A program made the position numbers and the translations under genes. The notes beneath the pieces were generated by a model. It saw only the letters and a list, made by a program, of their open reading frames with translations. It was not told the DNA's origin and did not search any database. Shown piece by piece: positions 1-11,263 of a stretch of 64,000 nucleotides of DNA. Source of the DNA: Prolixibacteraceae bacterium (lineage in GTDB: Bacteria > Bacteroidota > Bacteroidia > Bacteroidales > Prolixibacteraceae); the NCBI GenBank assembly GCA_009773765.1, contig WTWZ01000001.1, positions 62,001-126,000 of the forward strand, written 5' to 3'. The first letter of the stretch is position 1. Every line of letters starts with the position of its first letter.

Positions 1-2068
<2,068 letters not shown>

Positions 2069-2072
2069 ATTT

Positions 2073-3305
2073 TTAATACAACATCCTCGCCCTGATGGTA
2101 TGCGGAACATCCTTCAGTTCCTGCAGGATTACTTCGCTTAAATGGCTTTCAGTGTCAATAATTACGTAACCAATTTCGGCATCGGTTTGCAGGAATTGTG
2201 AGGCAATGTTGATCCCTTTTTCAGTAAAAACGTAATTGATATCTTTCAGCAGTCCCGGCATATTTTTATGAATATGCAGAAAGCGTTGTTTGTCTTTGTT
2301 CTGTTGCAGCGAAATCTGCGGAAAGTTAACCGACCCGATTGTTGAACCGTTGTCGCTGTAACGAATCAGCTTTTCAGTTACTTCCACCCCGATGTTTTCC
2401 TGCGCTTCCGTGGTACTTCCACCAATGTGCGGCGTGAGTATCACGTTGTCAAACTCCTGGAGTATCGATACAAAAGGTTCATCATTCGAACCGGGTTCAT
2501 AAGGAAATACATCGGCAGCGGCACCCGCCAGATGGCCTGATTTCAAAGCTTCTGCAACAGCGACATAATCAACAACCGACCCTCGCGACGCATTTATCAG
2601 CAGTGCGCCTTTTTTCATTATCGCAAGTTGAGGCGCAGAGATCATATTCGCAGTAAGTTCTGTTTCAGGAACATGTAACGTAACTGCATAAGAAACGCGG
2701 AGGAGTTCTTCGAGAGAATGGCAGGTTACCGTTTTCCCAAGGTTGAGTTTCTTTTCGATATCATAATAAAACACATTCATTCCCAGCGACTCGGCAAGAA
2801 TTGAGACCTGAGTCCCAATATGTCCGTAGCCAACAATACCGAGGTTTTTGCCCCGAACTTCATAAGAGTTCCGGGCTGCTTTTAACCAGGTACCACGATG
2901 TGCAGCTGCATTTTTTGCCGGAACCTCGCGCATGAGCATAATTATTTCGGCAATTACAAGTTCGGCAACCGACCGCGTGTTTGAAAACGGGGCATTAAAA
3001 ACAGGAATACCCTGCAGTTTGGCCGCTTTTAAGTCCACCTGGTTGGTGCCAATACTGTAACATCCAACGGTAAACAGCTTTTTTGCCTTTTCCAGGGTTT
3101 CAGGGGTGAGATTTGTTCTCGACCTGATTCCCAAAATATGAACATCTTTAATTTTAAGTTCCAGTTCTGCTCCATCGAGTGCGGTTTTCAGGTATTCAAC
3201 ATTGGTGTAACCTGCTTCCTTAAAAGCATTTATTGCCGATTCGTGAATGCCTTCAAGCAACAAAACATTAATTTTATTCTTGTCGAGAGAGAACTTTTTT
3301 ACCAT
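2073..3305 (-). CDS. serA: D-3-phosphoglycerate dehydrogenase
   Basis: First step of serine synthesis: oxidises 3-phosphoglycerate to 3-phosphohydroxypyruvate with NAD+. 410 aa, the same length as the E. coli enzyme. The order is substrate-binding domain, Rossmann NAD domain with LGIVGYGHIGTQV at about residue 155, catalytic TPHIGGSTTEAQENIG near 295, and a C-terminal ACT domain (about 340-410) that in this family binds serine for feedback inhibition. It lies 10 bp downstream of gpsA on the same strand, so the two are probably co-transcribed. The pairing joins two reactions that draw on triose-phosphate intermediates. No terminator is visible in the 4 bp before the convergent pgi stop. Confidence 0.96.
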   Translation of the reverse strand: MVKKFSLDKNKINVLLLEGIHESAINAFKEAGYTNVEYLKTALDGAELELKIKDVHILGIRSRTNLTPETLEKAKKLFTVGCYSIGTNQVDLKAAKLQGIPVFNAPFSNTRSVAELVIAEIIMLMREVPAKNAAAHRGTWLKAARNSYEVRGKNLGIVGYGHIGTQVSILAESLGMNVFYYDIEKKLNLGKTVTCHSLEELLRVSYAVTLHVPETELTANMISAPQLAIMKKGALLINASRGSVVDYVAVAEALKSGHLAGAAADVFPYEPGSNDEPFVSILQEFDNVILTPHIGGSTTEAQENIGVEVTEKLIRYSDNGSTIGSVNFPQISLQQNKDKQRFLHIHKNMPGLLKDINYVFTEKGINIASQFLQTDAEIGYVIIDTESHLSEVILQELKDVPHTIRARMLY

Positions 3306-3315
3306 GGTATTAATA

Positions 3316-4314
3316 TTAACTCAGTTTCTCAGTTAAAAATGCAATCTCTGTTTTGGGCGAACTATTTTCGTAAAGAATTTTGTAAACCGCTTCAGAAATG
3401 GGCATGTCAACATGATAGTTTTCATTGATTTCATAAATCGAACGGGAGGAATAGTAACCTTCGGCTACCATGTTCAGTTCGAGTTTTGCGGCTTTTACCG
3501 GGTAACCTTTGCCAACCATCATACCAAACATGCGGTTACGGCTAAACTGTGAGTACGCGGTTACCAGTAAATCGCCCAAATAGGCCGAGCTTTTAATGTC
3601 GCGTGTAATCGGATGGACTGTATCCACAAAACGTTTGATTTCCTGAATGGCATTCGAAATCAGCACTGCCTGAAAATTATCGCCGTAGCGCAACCCGTGG
3701 CAAATGCCCGAAGCAATGGCCACGATATTTTTTAAAACCGATGAATACTCGGTTCCCCAGATATCGTCGGAAAGTGTGGTTTTGATGTATTCGCAGCGGA
3801 TGAGGCTGGCAAACTTTTCAGCTTTTACCGCGTCGGTACAGGCTATGGTAAGGTACGAAAGGCGTTCGAGCGCCACTTCCTCTGCGTGACAGGGCCCGGC
3901 AATTACGCCCATGTTTTCAAAGGGTACATTGAAATACTTGTTCAGGTATTGCACAACAAGCAGGTTTTCGTTGGTAACAATCCCTTTAATTCCTGATAAA
4001 ATGTGCTTTTTGCTGATGTCGGTTTTCAGGTTGCCAAAAATTACAGGCAGGTAGGCCGATGGAACAGCCAGAACAAGGATATCCGATTCGGAGGTAATTT
4101 CATTAATATCGTTGTAAAAGGTAATGCGGTTGGTGTCGAACTCCACATTTTGCAGGTAGCGCGGGTTGCGGCCATGTTTTTCAAAAAACTCAGTGGTTTC
4201 GGGTTTCCGTAAAAACCAGTTAATGTGTTTTACATTTTCCAGCATCATTTTCGAAACCGCGGTGGCCCAACTTCCGCTACCAATAATAGCAACCTTTTTC
4301 TTTTTAATATTCAT
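3316..4314 (-). CDS. gpsA: NAD(P)-dependent glycerol-3-phosphate dehydrogenase
   Basis: Reduces dihydroxyacetone phosphate to sn-glycerol-3-phosphate, the backbone for phospholipids. 332 aa from ATG 4314. It has the N-terminal nucleotide motif VAIIGSGSWATAVSKML, the LAVPSAYL and LSGIKGI segments, and IAGPCHAEEVA plus NIVAIASGI around the catalytic lysine. The open frame continues to a TTG at 4335, but that TTG is the last three bases of a TAAATTTG promoter box, so ATG 4314 is the real start. It is the first gene of a gpsA-serA operon. Confidence 0.95.
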   Translation of the reverse strand: MNIKKKKVAIIGSGSWATAVSKMMLENVKHINWFLRKPETTEFFEKHGRNPRYLQNVEFDTNRITFYNDINEITSESDILVLAVPSAYLPVIFGNLKTDISKKHILSGIKGIVTNENLLVVQYLNKYFNVPFENMGVIAGPCHAEEVALERLSYLTIACTDAVKAEKFASLIRCEYIKTTLSDDIWGTEYSSVLKNIVAIASGICHGLRYGDNFQAVLISNAIQEIKRFVDTVHPITRDIKSSAYLGDLLVTAYSQFSRNRMFGMMVGKGYPVKAAKLELNMVAEGYYSSRSIYEINENYHVDMPISEAVYKILYENSSPKTEIAFLTEKLS

Positions 4315-4332
4315 GTCTTTAATTTCGGAGAA

Positions 4333-4340
4333 CAAATTTA
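4333..4340 (-). promoter_or_regulatory. -7 box of the gpsA-serA operon
   Basis: TAAATTTG read on the minus strand (4340 down to 4333), an exact TAnnTTTG match, 18 bp before the gpsA ATG. No clear -33 box is seen. It shows that the upstream TTG start is not used. Confidence 0.55.
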
Positions 4341-4752
4341 AAAGAAAATTTTGGGATTGGTAACTTCATTACTTTTTAGGATGTACATCAAAATGTATTG
4401 TTACCTGTTGACAAATACATGGATATGGCCAAAAAAAAACCGCAGGTAAAAAAGAAGGAAGGGGAAAGAACTATGGACGCTTTTTGAAGATGATTGATGA
4501 TTTACAAACCCCTAAACACAAAACCAATCATAAATACAGAAGTTACTTTCCCCTTTTAAGTTTTACTATAGAAATAAAACCAACCATTAAATCGAAGCAA
4601 ATGTAAACAAAAAAGGTTTTTGGTAGTTTAACGCTTTACACCAAAGATTTCAAAAACAGGCAAAAAGGCGTTCGTTTTCTCAAAATGGGAAAATAGTTTT
4701 TATTATGGGAAAAACCGGCCATTTTTCACCTGCCTGGTTTTTGATTAACTGT
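4341..4752. other. intergenic region gpsA-rlmD, no recognisable gene
   Basis: Divergent intergenic region of about 410 bp, A+T-rich. The only notable content is a 20-codon lysine-rich frame (4425-4487) starting MAKKKPQVKKKEGER and ending at a TGA. After a T run the next frame stays open for about 40 codons, but it does not look protein-like. No RNA gene or repeat was recognised. Confidence 0.4.
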
Positions 4753-4760
4753 TATATTTG
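4753..4760 (+). promoter_or_regulatory. -7 box of rlmD
   Basis: TATATTTG at 4753-4760, a perfect TAnnTTTG box, 13 bp before the GTG at 4774. Its position downstream of the ATG at 4705 argues against that ATG as the start. Confidence 0.55.
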
Positions 4761-4773
4761 CCAAAAAAATACG

Positions 4774-6180
4774 GTGGGAAGGAAAAAAATTAAACCCCTT
4801 TACGAACGACTGGAAATTGTGGATATTGGCTCTGAAGGCAAGGCAATTGCAAAAACCGGGGATATGATTGTGTTTACTGCTTTGGCTGTGCCGGGAGATG
4901 TTGTTGATTTACAAGTTACTAAAAAACGAAAAAAATATGCTGAAGCAATTATAACACAGTTTCATAAATATTCCGTTGACAGGGTGCCGAATTTTTGCGG
5001 GCATTTCGGAGTTTGCGGAGGATGTAAATGGCAAATTTTACCTTATGAAAAACAACTTTTTTATAAACAAAAACAGGTCAGAGACCAGCTTCTGCGAATT
5101 GGAAAAATTGAATTGCCCAAATTGTTGCCAATATTGGGTTCAGAGAAAAACACATATTACCGGAACAAACTTGAATTTACTTTTTCGAATAAACGATGGC
5201 TTACTTACGAGGAGTTAAATACTGAAATTGAAAACAGAAATGCGCTGGGGTTTCACGTACCCGGCCTTTTCGATAAAATAATTAACATTAATAAATGTTG
5301 GTTGCAACCCAACCCTTCAAATAAAATCAGGAATTTTATTTATCACTACGCCATTGAAAATGGATTAAGTTTTTATGATATTAAAGATAAAAAAGGATTT
5401 CTTAGAACCCTGATTATCAGAACAAGTACCACCGGCGAGGTTATGGTGATCCTCTCATTTTTTTATGCGGATGCCGGATTAAGAAGAGGTTTGCTCAGTG
5501 CGGTACAGAAAGAATTTCCTGAAATTACTTCATTATTGTATGTAATAAATTCGAAGGGAAACGATACAATTACCGATCAGGATATCGAACTGTTTGCAGG
5601 ACGTGAATTTATCCACGAACAGATGGAGGATCTGAAATTTAAAATCGGGCCAAAGAGTTTCTATCAAACCAATTCGGAACAGGCATATAATTTATATAAA
5701 GTGGTCCGCGAATTTGCACAATTCAAGGGGAACGAAGTTGTTTACGATTTATATACCGGAACCGGGACTATTGCAAATTTTATTGCCAGGCAGGTAAAAA
5801 AAGTAGTTGGTATTGAATATGTGGTTGAAGCAATTGAAGACGCCAAGGAAAATTCAGCATTAAACAATATTTCAAACACAGTTTTTTATGCCGGAGATAT
5901 TAAATCGGTTTTAAGCAGCGGTTTCTATTTAAATAACGGGTATCCCGACATAATAATAACCGATCCTCCCAGGGCTGGAATGCACGGCGATGTTGTAGAA
6001 TCAATAATTAATTCGGGTGCGCAAAAGATTATTTATGTTAGTTGTAATCCTGCAACACAGGCGCGCGATTTGACACTGCTCGACTCTGAATACCGGGTTG
6101 TAAAAATTCAACCTGTCGATATGTTCCCTCACACGCACCACGTTGAAAATGTGGTGTTGCTTGAAAAGAGGTTTAACTAA
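4774..6180 (+). CDS. rlmD: 23S rRNA (uracil-C5)-methyltransferase, RlmD/RumA family
   Basis: SAM-dependent m5U methylation of 23S rRNA (U1939-type). From GTG 4774 the protein is 468 aa and begins MGRKKIKPLYERLEI. It has an N-terminal TRAM domain (residues about 1-60), then iron-sulfur cysteines FCGHFGVCGGC (Cys75, 81, 84) and a fourth Cys in KCWLQPN. The C-terminal methyltransferase shows YDLYTGTGTIANFIA, TDPPRAGMH and the catalytic SCNPATQARD. An ATG lies in frame at 4705 but precedes the TATATTTG promoter box, and the extra 23 residues are not typical of the family. A trmA-like 5-methyluridine enzyme is the alternative, but the Fe-S cysteines favour the RlmD/RlmCD group. Confidence 0.92.
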   Translation: MGRKKIKPLYERLEIVDIGSEGKAIAKTGDMIVFTALAVPGDVVDLQVTKKRKKYAEAIITQFHKYSVDRVPNFCGHFGVCGGCKWQILPYEKQLFYKQKQVRDQLLRIGKIELPKLLPILGSEKNTYYRNKLEFTFSNKRWLTYEELNTEIENRNALGFHVPGLFDKIININKCWLQPNPSNKIRNFIYHYAIENGLSFYDIKDKKGFLRTLIIRTSTTGEVMVILSFFYADAGLRRGLLSAVQKEFPEITSLLYVINSKGNDTITDQDIELFAGREFIHEQMEDLKFKIGPKSFYQTNSEQAYNLYKVVREFAQFKGNEVVYDLYTGTGTIANFIARQVKKVVGIEYVVEAIEDAKENSALNNISNTVFYAGDIKSVLSSGFYLNNGYPDIIITDPPRAGMHGDVVESIINSGAQKIIYVSCNPATQARDLTLLDSEYRVVKIQPVDMFPHTHHVENVVLLEKRFN

Positions 6181-6253
6181 TCAATAAAAGGCCATTTAAT
6201 CACTTTAAATTGTCAATTTGTTAAGTGTTAAACGCAACAATAGCAACCCTAAG

Positions 6254-6282
6254 TTTGTTTGGCATTTTTTTTGCTTATTTTG
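6254..6282 (+). promoter_or_regulatory. possible promoter of the PD40-OmpA pair
   Basis: TTTG at 6254-6257, a 17-bp spacer and TTATTTTG at 6275-6282, one base off the usual TAnnTTTG spacing. The same TTATTTTG arrangement with a 17-bp spacer occurs ahead of the YfcC-type gene, which supports it modestly. Confidence 0.35.
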
Positions 6283-6318
6283 TGTTCAGATTTACAAATA
6301 TCCTAATTTCAAGCAAAT

Positions 6319-7866
6319 ATGAAAAAAATAGTTTTAATAATGCTTATCGCATTTCCATTGTATCTTTTTGGTCAGAAAGGATGTAATTTTTTTGATTATC
6401 GAAAGATAGAAATTGAAAAAACAAATTTGAATACGCTTCAAAGCGATTTCGGCCCTGCATACGTTAACAATGAACTTTGGTTCTCAGCCTTTACTGATGA
6501 GGGAATAGCCAAATTATCGAAAGGTGCGAAAAAAGGTGTTTTTTACAATTTATTTAGTGCAAAAGTTGATGATGACGGGAATGTAACCGGTTCAAAAAAC
6601 AGTAAGTTGGAAAATATCAGCGCCGGATATCATGCTGGCCCGGTTTCCTGGTGTGAAAAAACCAACGAGCTATTTGTAACTATAAATAATTTTGATAATC
6701 CTGAAATCAGAAACAAAGTGTACAGAAAGGCAGATATCAGGTTGAGAATTGTTATTGCTGAAAAAAAGGATGGTGTTTGGACACTTAAAGAGGAATTACC
6801 TTTTAACGATTCAACGTATTCAGTAGGTCATCCGGCTGTTACTGTAACAGGAGACACTTTGTTTTTTGCATCCAATAAACCAAATACCGGCTTTGGTGGA
6901 AGCGACATTTATATGTCGGTTCGCAACGACGGAAAATGGGGAGACCCTGTAAACCTGGGAGGAAATGTAAATTCATCCAAAGATGAAATGTTTCCATTCT
7001 TTTTTGATGGTTCAGTTTTATTTTATTCAACCAACAACGGAGAAAACGAAAATAGTAATCTGGATATGAAATACGTCTGTAAAAAAGGAAACGGTTTTGG
7101 AGAATCCAAATCGCTGGAAAAATTCAATACAGAAGAGGATGATTTTGGGTTAATAATTCATCCGAAAGGTAAAGTTGGATATTTTGCATCGAGAAAACAG
7201 GGCGGATTGGGCGACGATGATATTTATAAAGTTAGTTTTAGAGGCGAGTACAATTTGGAATTGATGGTAATGGATAAAAAAACCTTGCAACCTGTTCCGA
7301 ATCCCACAGTTAAATTCAGTGATAACATAAATGGTATTTTTAGTGGGTTTATTTTAACAAGGGCATTAACTGAAAATACAAGTGTAACAGTTTCCACCGA
7401 AATTGATGGCTATCAGAATACTTCTAAAAGCATATCAACGGTTAACAAACCTTTTGGCATCATCAGAGATACTTTATGGGTTGAAAAAGTGGAAGTTCGG
7501 CAGATATTTGTACTTGAAAATATTTTCTATGATTTTGATAAGTGGAATATTTTGCCTGAATCGGAAATCGAGTTAAATAAATTAGTAAAAATACTGAATG
7601 ACAATCCTACCTGGAAAGTTGAACTGGGTTCGCATACCGATGCAAGGGGCAGCGATAAATATAATATCAGGTTAAGCCAGAGAAGATCCGATTCGGCAGT
7701 AGGGTATATTGTTATGAGCGGAATTGCAAAGGAAAGGATTATAGCAAAAGGATACGGTGAAACTAAATTGGTAAATCATTGCAAAAATGGTGTTCAATGT
7801 ACAGATGAAGTTCACAGGCAAAATCGTCGCACCGAATTTAAAATACTGGAAATGGAAAATAAATAG
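6319..7866 (+). CDS. OmpA-family envelope protein with PD40 repeats (copy 1)
   Basis: 515 aa. A signal peptide (MKKIVLIMLIAFPLYLFGQ) is followed by WD40-like PD40 beta-propeller repeats, recognisable by FGPAYVNNELWFSA, LFFASNKPNTGFGGSDIY and the VGYFASRKQGGLGDDDIY type strands (residues about 45-310). A small linker domain (310-390) leads to a C-terminal OmpA peptidoglycan-binding domain (about 395-510) with LENIFYDFDKWNI, SHTDARGSDKYN, LSQRRSD, KGYGE and NRRTEFK. The protein should be in the periplasm or anchored in the outer membrane and bound to peptidoglycan. It is followed 31 bp later by a full-length paralogue of identical length. Exact function unknown; PD40-OmpA proteins in Bacteroidota include gliding/T9SS accessory factors, but I see nothing that ties this one to that. 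Confidence 0.85.
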   Translation: MKKIVLIMLIAFPLYLFGQKGCNFFDYRKIEIEKTNLNTLQSDFGPAYVNNELWFSAFTDEGIAKLSKGAKKGVFYNLFSAKVDDDGNVTGSKNSKLENISAGYHAGPVSWCEKTNELFVTINNFDNPEIRNKVYRKADIRLRIVIAEKKDGVWTLKEELPFNDSTYSVGHPAVTVTGDTLFFASNKPNTGFGGSDIYMSVRNDGKWGDPVNLGGNVNSSKDEMFPFFFDGSVLFYSTNNGENENSNLDMKYVCKKGNGFGESKSLEKFNTEEDDFGLIIHPKGKVGYFASRKQGGLGDDDIYKVSFRGEYNLELMVMDKKTLQPVPNPTVKFSDNINGIFSGFILTRALTENTSVTVSTEIDGYQNTSKSISTVNKPFGIIRDTLWVEKVEVRQIFVLENIFYDFDKWNILPESEIELNKLVKILNDNPTWKVELGSHTDARGSDKYNIRLSQRRSDSAVGYIVMSGIAKERIIAKGYGETKLVNHCKNGVQCTDEVHRQNRRTEFKILEMENK

Positions 7867-7897
7867 TTAACTATTTTAAAACCAAAAATATAGAATC

Positions 7898-9445
7898 ATG
7901 AAAAAACTAACCCTATTACTGTATTTGGTGTTTCCATTACTGGTTTCTGCACAAAATGGCTGTAATTTTTTTGATTTCAGAAAACTTGAAATTCAAAAAA
8001 CTGCTTTGAATACAACTCAAAGTGATTTTGGGCCTGCATTTGTTGAAGATGAGTTGTGGTTTTCGGCCTTTACCGATGAAGAAATCCGAAGTATGGCGAA
8101 AAGTGACAAAAAAGATTTTTTTTATAATCTGTACAATGTAAAAACCGATGAAGACGGAAATGTAACAGGCGTTAAAAATGTTCAGTCCGAAGCAATCAGC
8201 GCAGGATATCATGCAGGGCCGGTTTCGTATTGTGCTGCAACCGGCGAACTTTTTGTAACGTTAAGCAATTTCGATAACCCTGAAATTAAAAACAACGTTT
8301 ACCAAAAAGCTGACATCCGTTTGAAGATTATTATCACAAAAAAAATTAACGGGGCCTGGACGTTAACCGAAGAATTCCCGCATAACAACCCGTTATATTC
8401 AGTGGGGCATCCTGCAATCTCGGTAACTGGTGATTCATTGTTTTACGCATCGAATAAACCTGATTCTGGTTTTGGGGAAAGTGATATTTATCTGTCGGTC
8501 AGGAAAAATGGAAAATGGGGAGAACCGGTTAATCTGGGTGAAAAAATAAATTCAGCTTTTGATGAAATGTTTCCCTTCTTTTTTGATGGTTCTGTTTTGT
8601 TTTATGCAACCAATAAAGCAAAAAATAAAAAGGACGATTTTAATTTAATGTACATCTGCAAATCAGGAGATTCTTTTGGCGATTCGAAAACGCTGGATGG
8701 TTTTAATACGAAAAAGGATGACTTTGGTTTAATTATTCACCCAAATGGAAAAGCAGGGTATTTTGTTTCAAGACGCAATGGTGGAATTGGCGATGACGAT
8801 ATTTACAAAGTTACTTTCAAAGGGGAACATCAATTGGAACTGGCTGTATTGGATAAAAAAACGTTGCAAAATATTCCGAATCCAAAAGTTAAATTCAGCG
8901 ATAATATACCAGGTATTTTATCGGGTACTGTTGTAACCAGGTTGTTGCCTGAAAATTCAACAATCCTAACTACTTCGGAAATTGAAGGCTATCAGAATTC
9001 ATCAAAAAATATTACAAGTGTTGGCAAAACCTTTGGAATAATTAAAGATACAATTTGGGTCGAAAAGGTTGAAGTAGGGCAGAAATTTGTGCTCGAAAAT
9101 ATTTTTTATGACTATGATAAATGGGATATTATTCCTGAATCGGAAGTTGAATTGAACAAATTAATTGCAGTAATGAAAAATAACCCAAGCTGGAAAGTGG
9201 AACTGGGTTCGCATACCGATGCGCGAGGCACCGATTCGTACAATGAGATTTTAAGCCAAAAAAGATCTGATTCGGCTGTTGAATATATTATAAAAAACGG
9301 CGTGGGCAATAATCGCATAATAGCAAAAGGCTACGGTGAGAGTCAGTTGATTAACCATTGTAAAAACGGTGTGGAATGCCCTGATGAAGTTCACCGGCAG
9401 AATAGGCGCACCGAATTTAAAATTCTGGAAATGGACGGTAAGTAA
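7898..9445 (+). CDS. OmpA-family envelope protein with PD40 repeats (copy 2)
   Basis: 515 aa, colinear with the preceding gene without obvious gaps and clearly its tandem duplicate. Signal peptide MKKLTLLLYLVFPLLVSAQ, the same NGCNFFDFRKLEIQKT start of the mature part, PD40 repeats such as LFYASNKPDSGFGESDIY, and a C-terminal OmpA domain with ENIFYDYDKWDI, SHTDARGTDSYN, KGYGESQ and NRRTEFKILEMDGK. The two most likely form one transcript ending at the hairpin at 9462. Two similar but not identical copies suggest either a hetero-complex or specialisation. Confidence 0.85.
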   Translation: MKKLTLLLYLVFPLLVSAQNGCNFFDFRKLEIQKTALNTTQSDFGPAFVEDELWFSAFTDEEIRSMAKSDKKDFFYNLYNVKTDEDGNVTGVKNVQSEAISAGYHAGPVSYCAATGELFVTLSNFDNPEIKNNVYQKADIRLKIIITKKINGAWTLTEEFPHNNPLYSVGHPAISVTGDSLFYASNKPDSGFGESDIYLSVRKNGKWGEPVNLGEKINSAFDEMFPFFFDGSVLFYATNKAKNKKDDFNLMYICKSGDSFGDSKTLDGFNTKKDDFGLIIHPNGKAGYFVSRRNGGIGDDDIYKVTFKGEHQLELAVLDKKTLQNIPNPKVKFSDNIPGILSGTVVTRLLPENSTILTTSEIEGYQNSSKNITSVGKTFGIIKDTIWVEKVEVGQKFVLENIFYDYDKWDIIPESEVELNKLIAVMKNNPSWKVELGSHTDARGTDSYNEILSQKRSDSAVEYIIKNGVGNNRIIAKGYGESQLINHCKNGVECPDEVHRQNRRTEFKILEMDGK

Positions 9446-9461
9446 GGGTTATAAAATCCCG

Positions 9462-9497
9462 AATAAAATGCTGCACCATCCGATGCAGCATTTTATT
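9462..9497. terminator. bidirectional terminator hairpin
   Basis: Perfect 14-bp stem (AATAAAATGCTGCA and its complement) around an 8-base loop. The A- and T-rich flanks of the stem serve as U-tracts in both directions. It sits between the convergent PD40-OmpA pair and the YfcC-type gene. Confidence 0.8.
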
Positions 9498-9513
9498 TAG
9501 TCTGAAACGTGAA

Positions 9514-11109
9514 TCAAAACCCGTTTAAATTTATTAACACCGTAGGTAGCAGTAACAGAAACCCCAACACAATTAAAATAAGTATAAAAGGCGCCACCCA
9601 TTTAAACCACTTTTCATAAGGTATTCTTGCAATTCCCAAAACACCAATCAACACCCCCGAAGTAGGTGTGATTAAATTGGTAAAACCGTCGCCAAGCTGA
9701 AATGCGATAACCGTTGCCTGTCTCGAAATCCCAATTAAATCTGAAAATTGAGACATCATCGGCATGGTAAGTGCTGCTTTGCCCGAGCCGCTTGGAATAA
9801 AAATATTCAGGAAAGTTTGAATAAGGTACATCATGCTAATCGAACCCACTTTACCCAAATCGGACATGGATTGGGATGCATAAAATAAAATTGTATCCAT
9901 AATTTTCCCGTCTTTCAGAATTACAATAATTCCACCGGCCAAACCAACAACCAGGGCTGCCGGTAAAATATCCTTAGCACCCTCAATAAACGATTTTGTT
10001 ATTTCGTTTGCAGTTTTTCCGATTGCAGACCCTGATAAAATTCCCAGAGCCAGGAACAGGGTTGCAATTTCCATCACATACCAGTTATAACCCATCACTC
10101 CAACAATCAGAAAAACAATGGTAAAAGTGAGCAGATTCAGGATATAGTAATGAACTGTTTTACGAAGCGACCGGATTCCCGCTAAAATAAAAATGGCTGT
10201 ACTGCCTGGCACAGCCGGAAATCTTAGTACACTGTTCCCAATTTTCAGGTCGGTAACAGGGTAAAAAACAGAAAAAAGTATCAGGGCCAATGAGAGCAAC
10301 CCAAACGAAATCCATGCAATTCGAGGAACAATAAAATTGAATTTCATGCTGGTTTCTGAATTGCGCGATCTCCAGTATTGATCTTCTTCATAAACCAGCG
10401 ATTTTTCAGGATGTTTGTGAATTTTTGAAGCATATCGTAAAATGAAAACAAAGCCCAATGCGCTGATAACTGACCACATAAATATCCGGTATTCAATTCC
10501 GGAAAATAAGGGTAAATTCGATAATCCTTGCGCAATTCCGACGGTGAACGGATTCAAAAAAGCGCCGGCAAAACCCAGAGCTGCCGCCACAAAACACAGC
10601 GAAACCCCAACTATTGAATCATAACCCATCGAAATGGCTAGCGGAACAAAAATGATGGTGAATGCAATGGTTTCCTCGCTCATTCCAAAAACAGCCCCAA
10701 ATAAACTGAATATTAACATTATACCCGTAAGGATAATATTATTTACCCCGATTTTTCGTAAAATTTTTGAATTTTCCCAATTTTTCGAAAATTGCAGAAA
10801 GGTGTAAATTCCGATGTCTATCGCTTTACTTTCATTTAAAACCCAGAATGCCCCGCCAATCATCAGAATAAATGCGATAATATTTGCCGTGTTTACAAAA
10901 CCATCAAAAAAGGCCGAAAAAATCTGCCATGTTTGTGCATTGCTTTCAATAAACTCAAACGACTGACTTATAATTACCTCGCGCGGTATGTCATTTACAA
11001 CAACTGTTTCTCTTTTAAATTCTCCTCCCGGAATAACCCAAGTTAAAACAGCACAAAAAACAATAAGCCCAAAAATTATAACGTAGGTATGAGGTACTTT
11101 CTTTAGCAT
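9514..11109 (-). CDS. YfcC-family (DcuC-like) inner-membrane carrier
   Basis: 531 aa from ATG 11109, rich in hydrophobic segments (about 12-13 TM helices). The start MLKKVPHTYVIIFGLIVF, the early 'WVIPGGEF' motif and the late FIPSGSGKAALTMPMM and LGDGFTNLITPTSG hairpins are typical of the YfcC / C4-dicarboxylate anaerobic carrier superfamily. These are probably ion-coupled uptake systems for carboxylates or amino acids. Divergent from hutI-ftcD, so a role in uptake linked to histidine or glutamate metabolism is possible; this is inference from position only. The frame continues to a TTG at 11139 that overlaps a TTATTTTG promoter-like box, so 11109 is preferred. Confidence 0.8.
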   Translation of the reverse strand: MLKKVPHTYVIIFGLIVFCAVLTWVIPGGEFKRETVVVNDIPREVIISQSFEFIESNAQTWQIFSAFFDGFVNTANIIAFILMIGGAFWVLNESKAIDIGIYTFLQFSKNWENSKILRKIGVNNIILTGIMLIFSLFGAVFGMSEETIAFTIIFVPLAISMGYDSIVGVSLCFVAAALGFAGAFLNPFTVGIAQGLSNLPLFSGIEYRIFMWSVISALGFVFILRYASKIHKHPEKSLVYEEDQYWRSRNSETSMKFNFIVPRIAWISFGLLSLALILFSVFYPVTDLKIGNSVLRFPAVPGSTAIFILAGIRSLRKTVHYYILNLLTFTIVFLIVGVMGYNWYVMEIATLFLALGILSGSAIGKTANEITKSFIEGAKDILPAALVVGLAGGIIVILKDGKIMDTILFYASQSMSDLGKVGSISMMYLIQTFLNIFIPSGSGKAALTMPMMSQFSDLIGISRQATVIAFQLGDGFTNLITPTSGVLIGVLGIARIPYEKWFKWVAPFILILIVLGFLLLLPTVLINLNGF

Positions 11110-11263
11110 AACATGGTATTTTGTTTGCCAAAATAACAATTATTGGTTTTGGGCAATGATTTTATTCAGGATTTTAAACATTAAAAATCACTTAATTGAA
11201 AACATTCTCGGATTTGTCAAATCAATTTCGTAACTTTTAAAATGCGAAAAAACACATTTTTTT

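Noticed and set aside
4425-4487. Lysine-rich mini-frame (20 codons) with a possible frameshifted continuation
   Set aside because: Too short, ends at a TGA, and the continuation does not read like a folded protein; no promoter box at a suitable distance.
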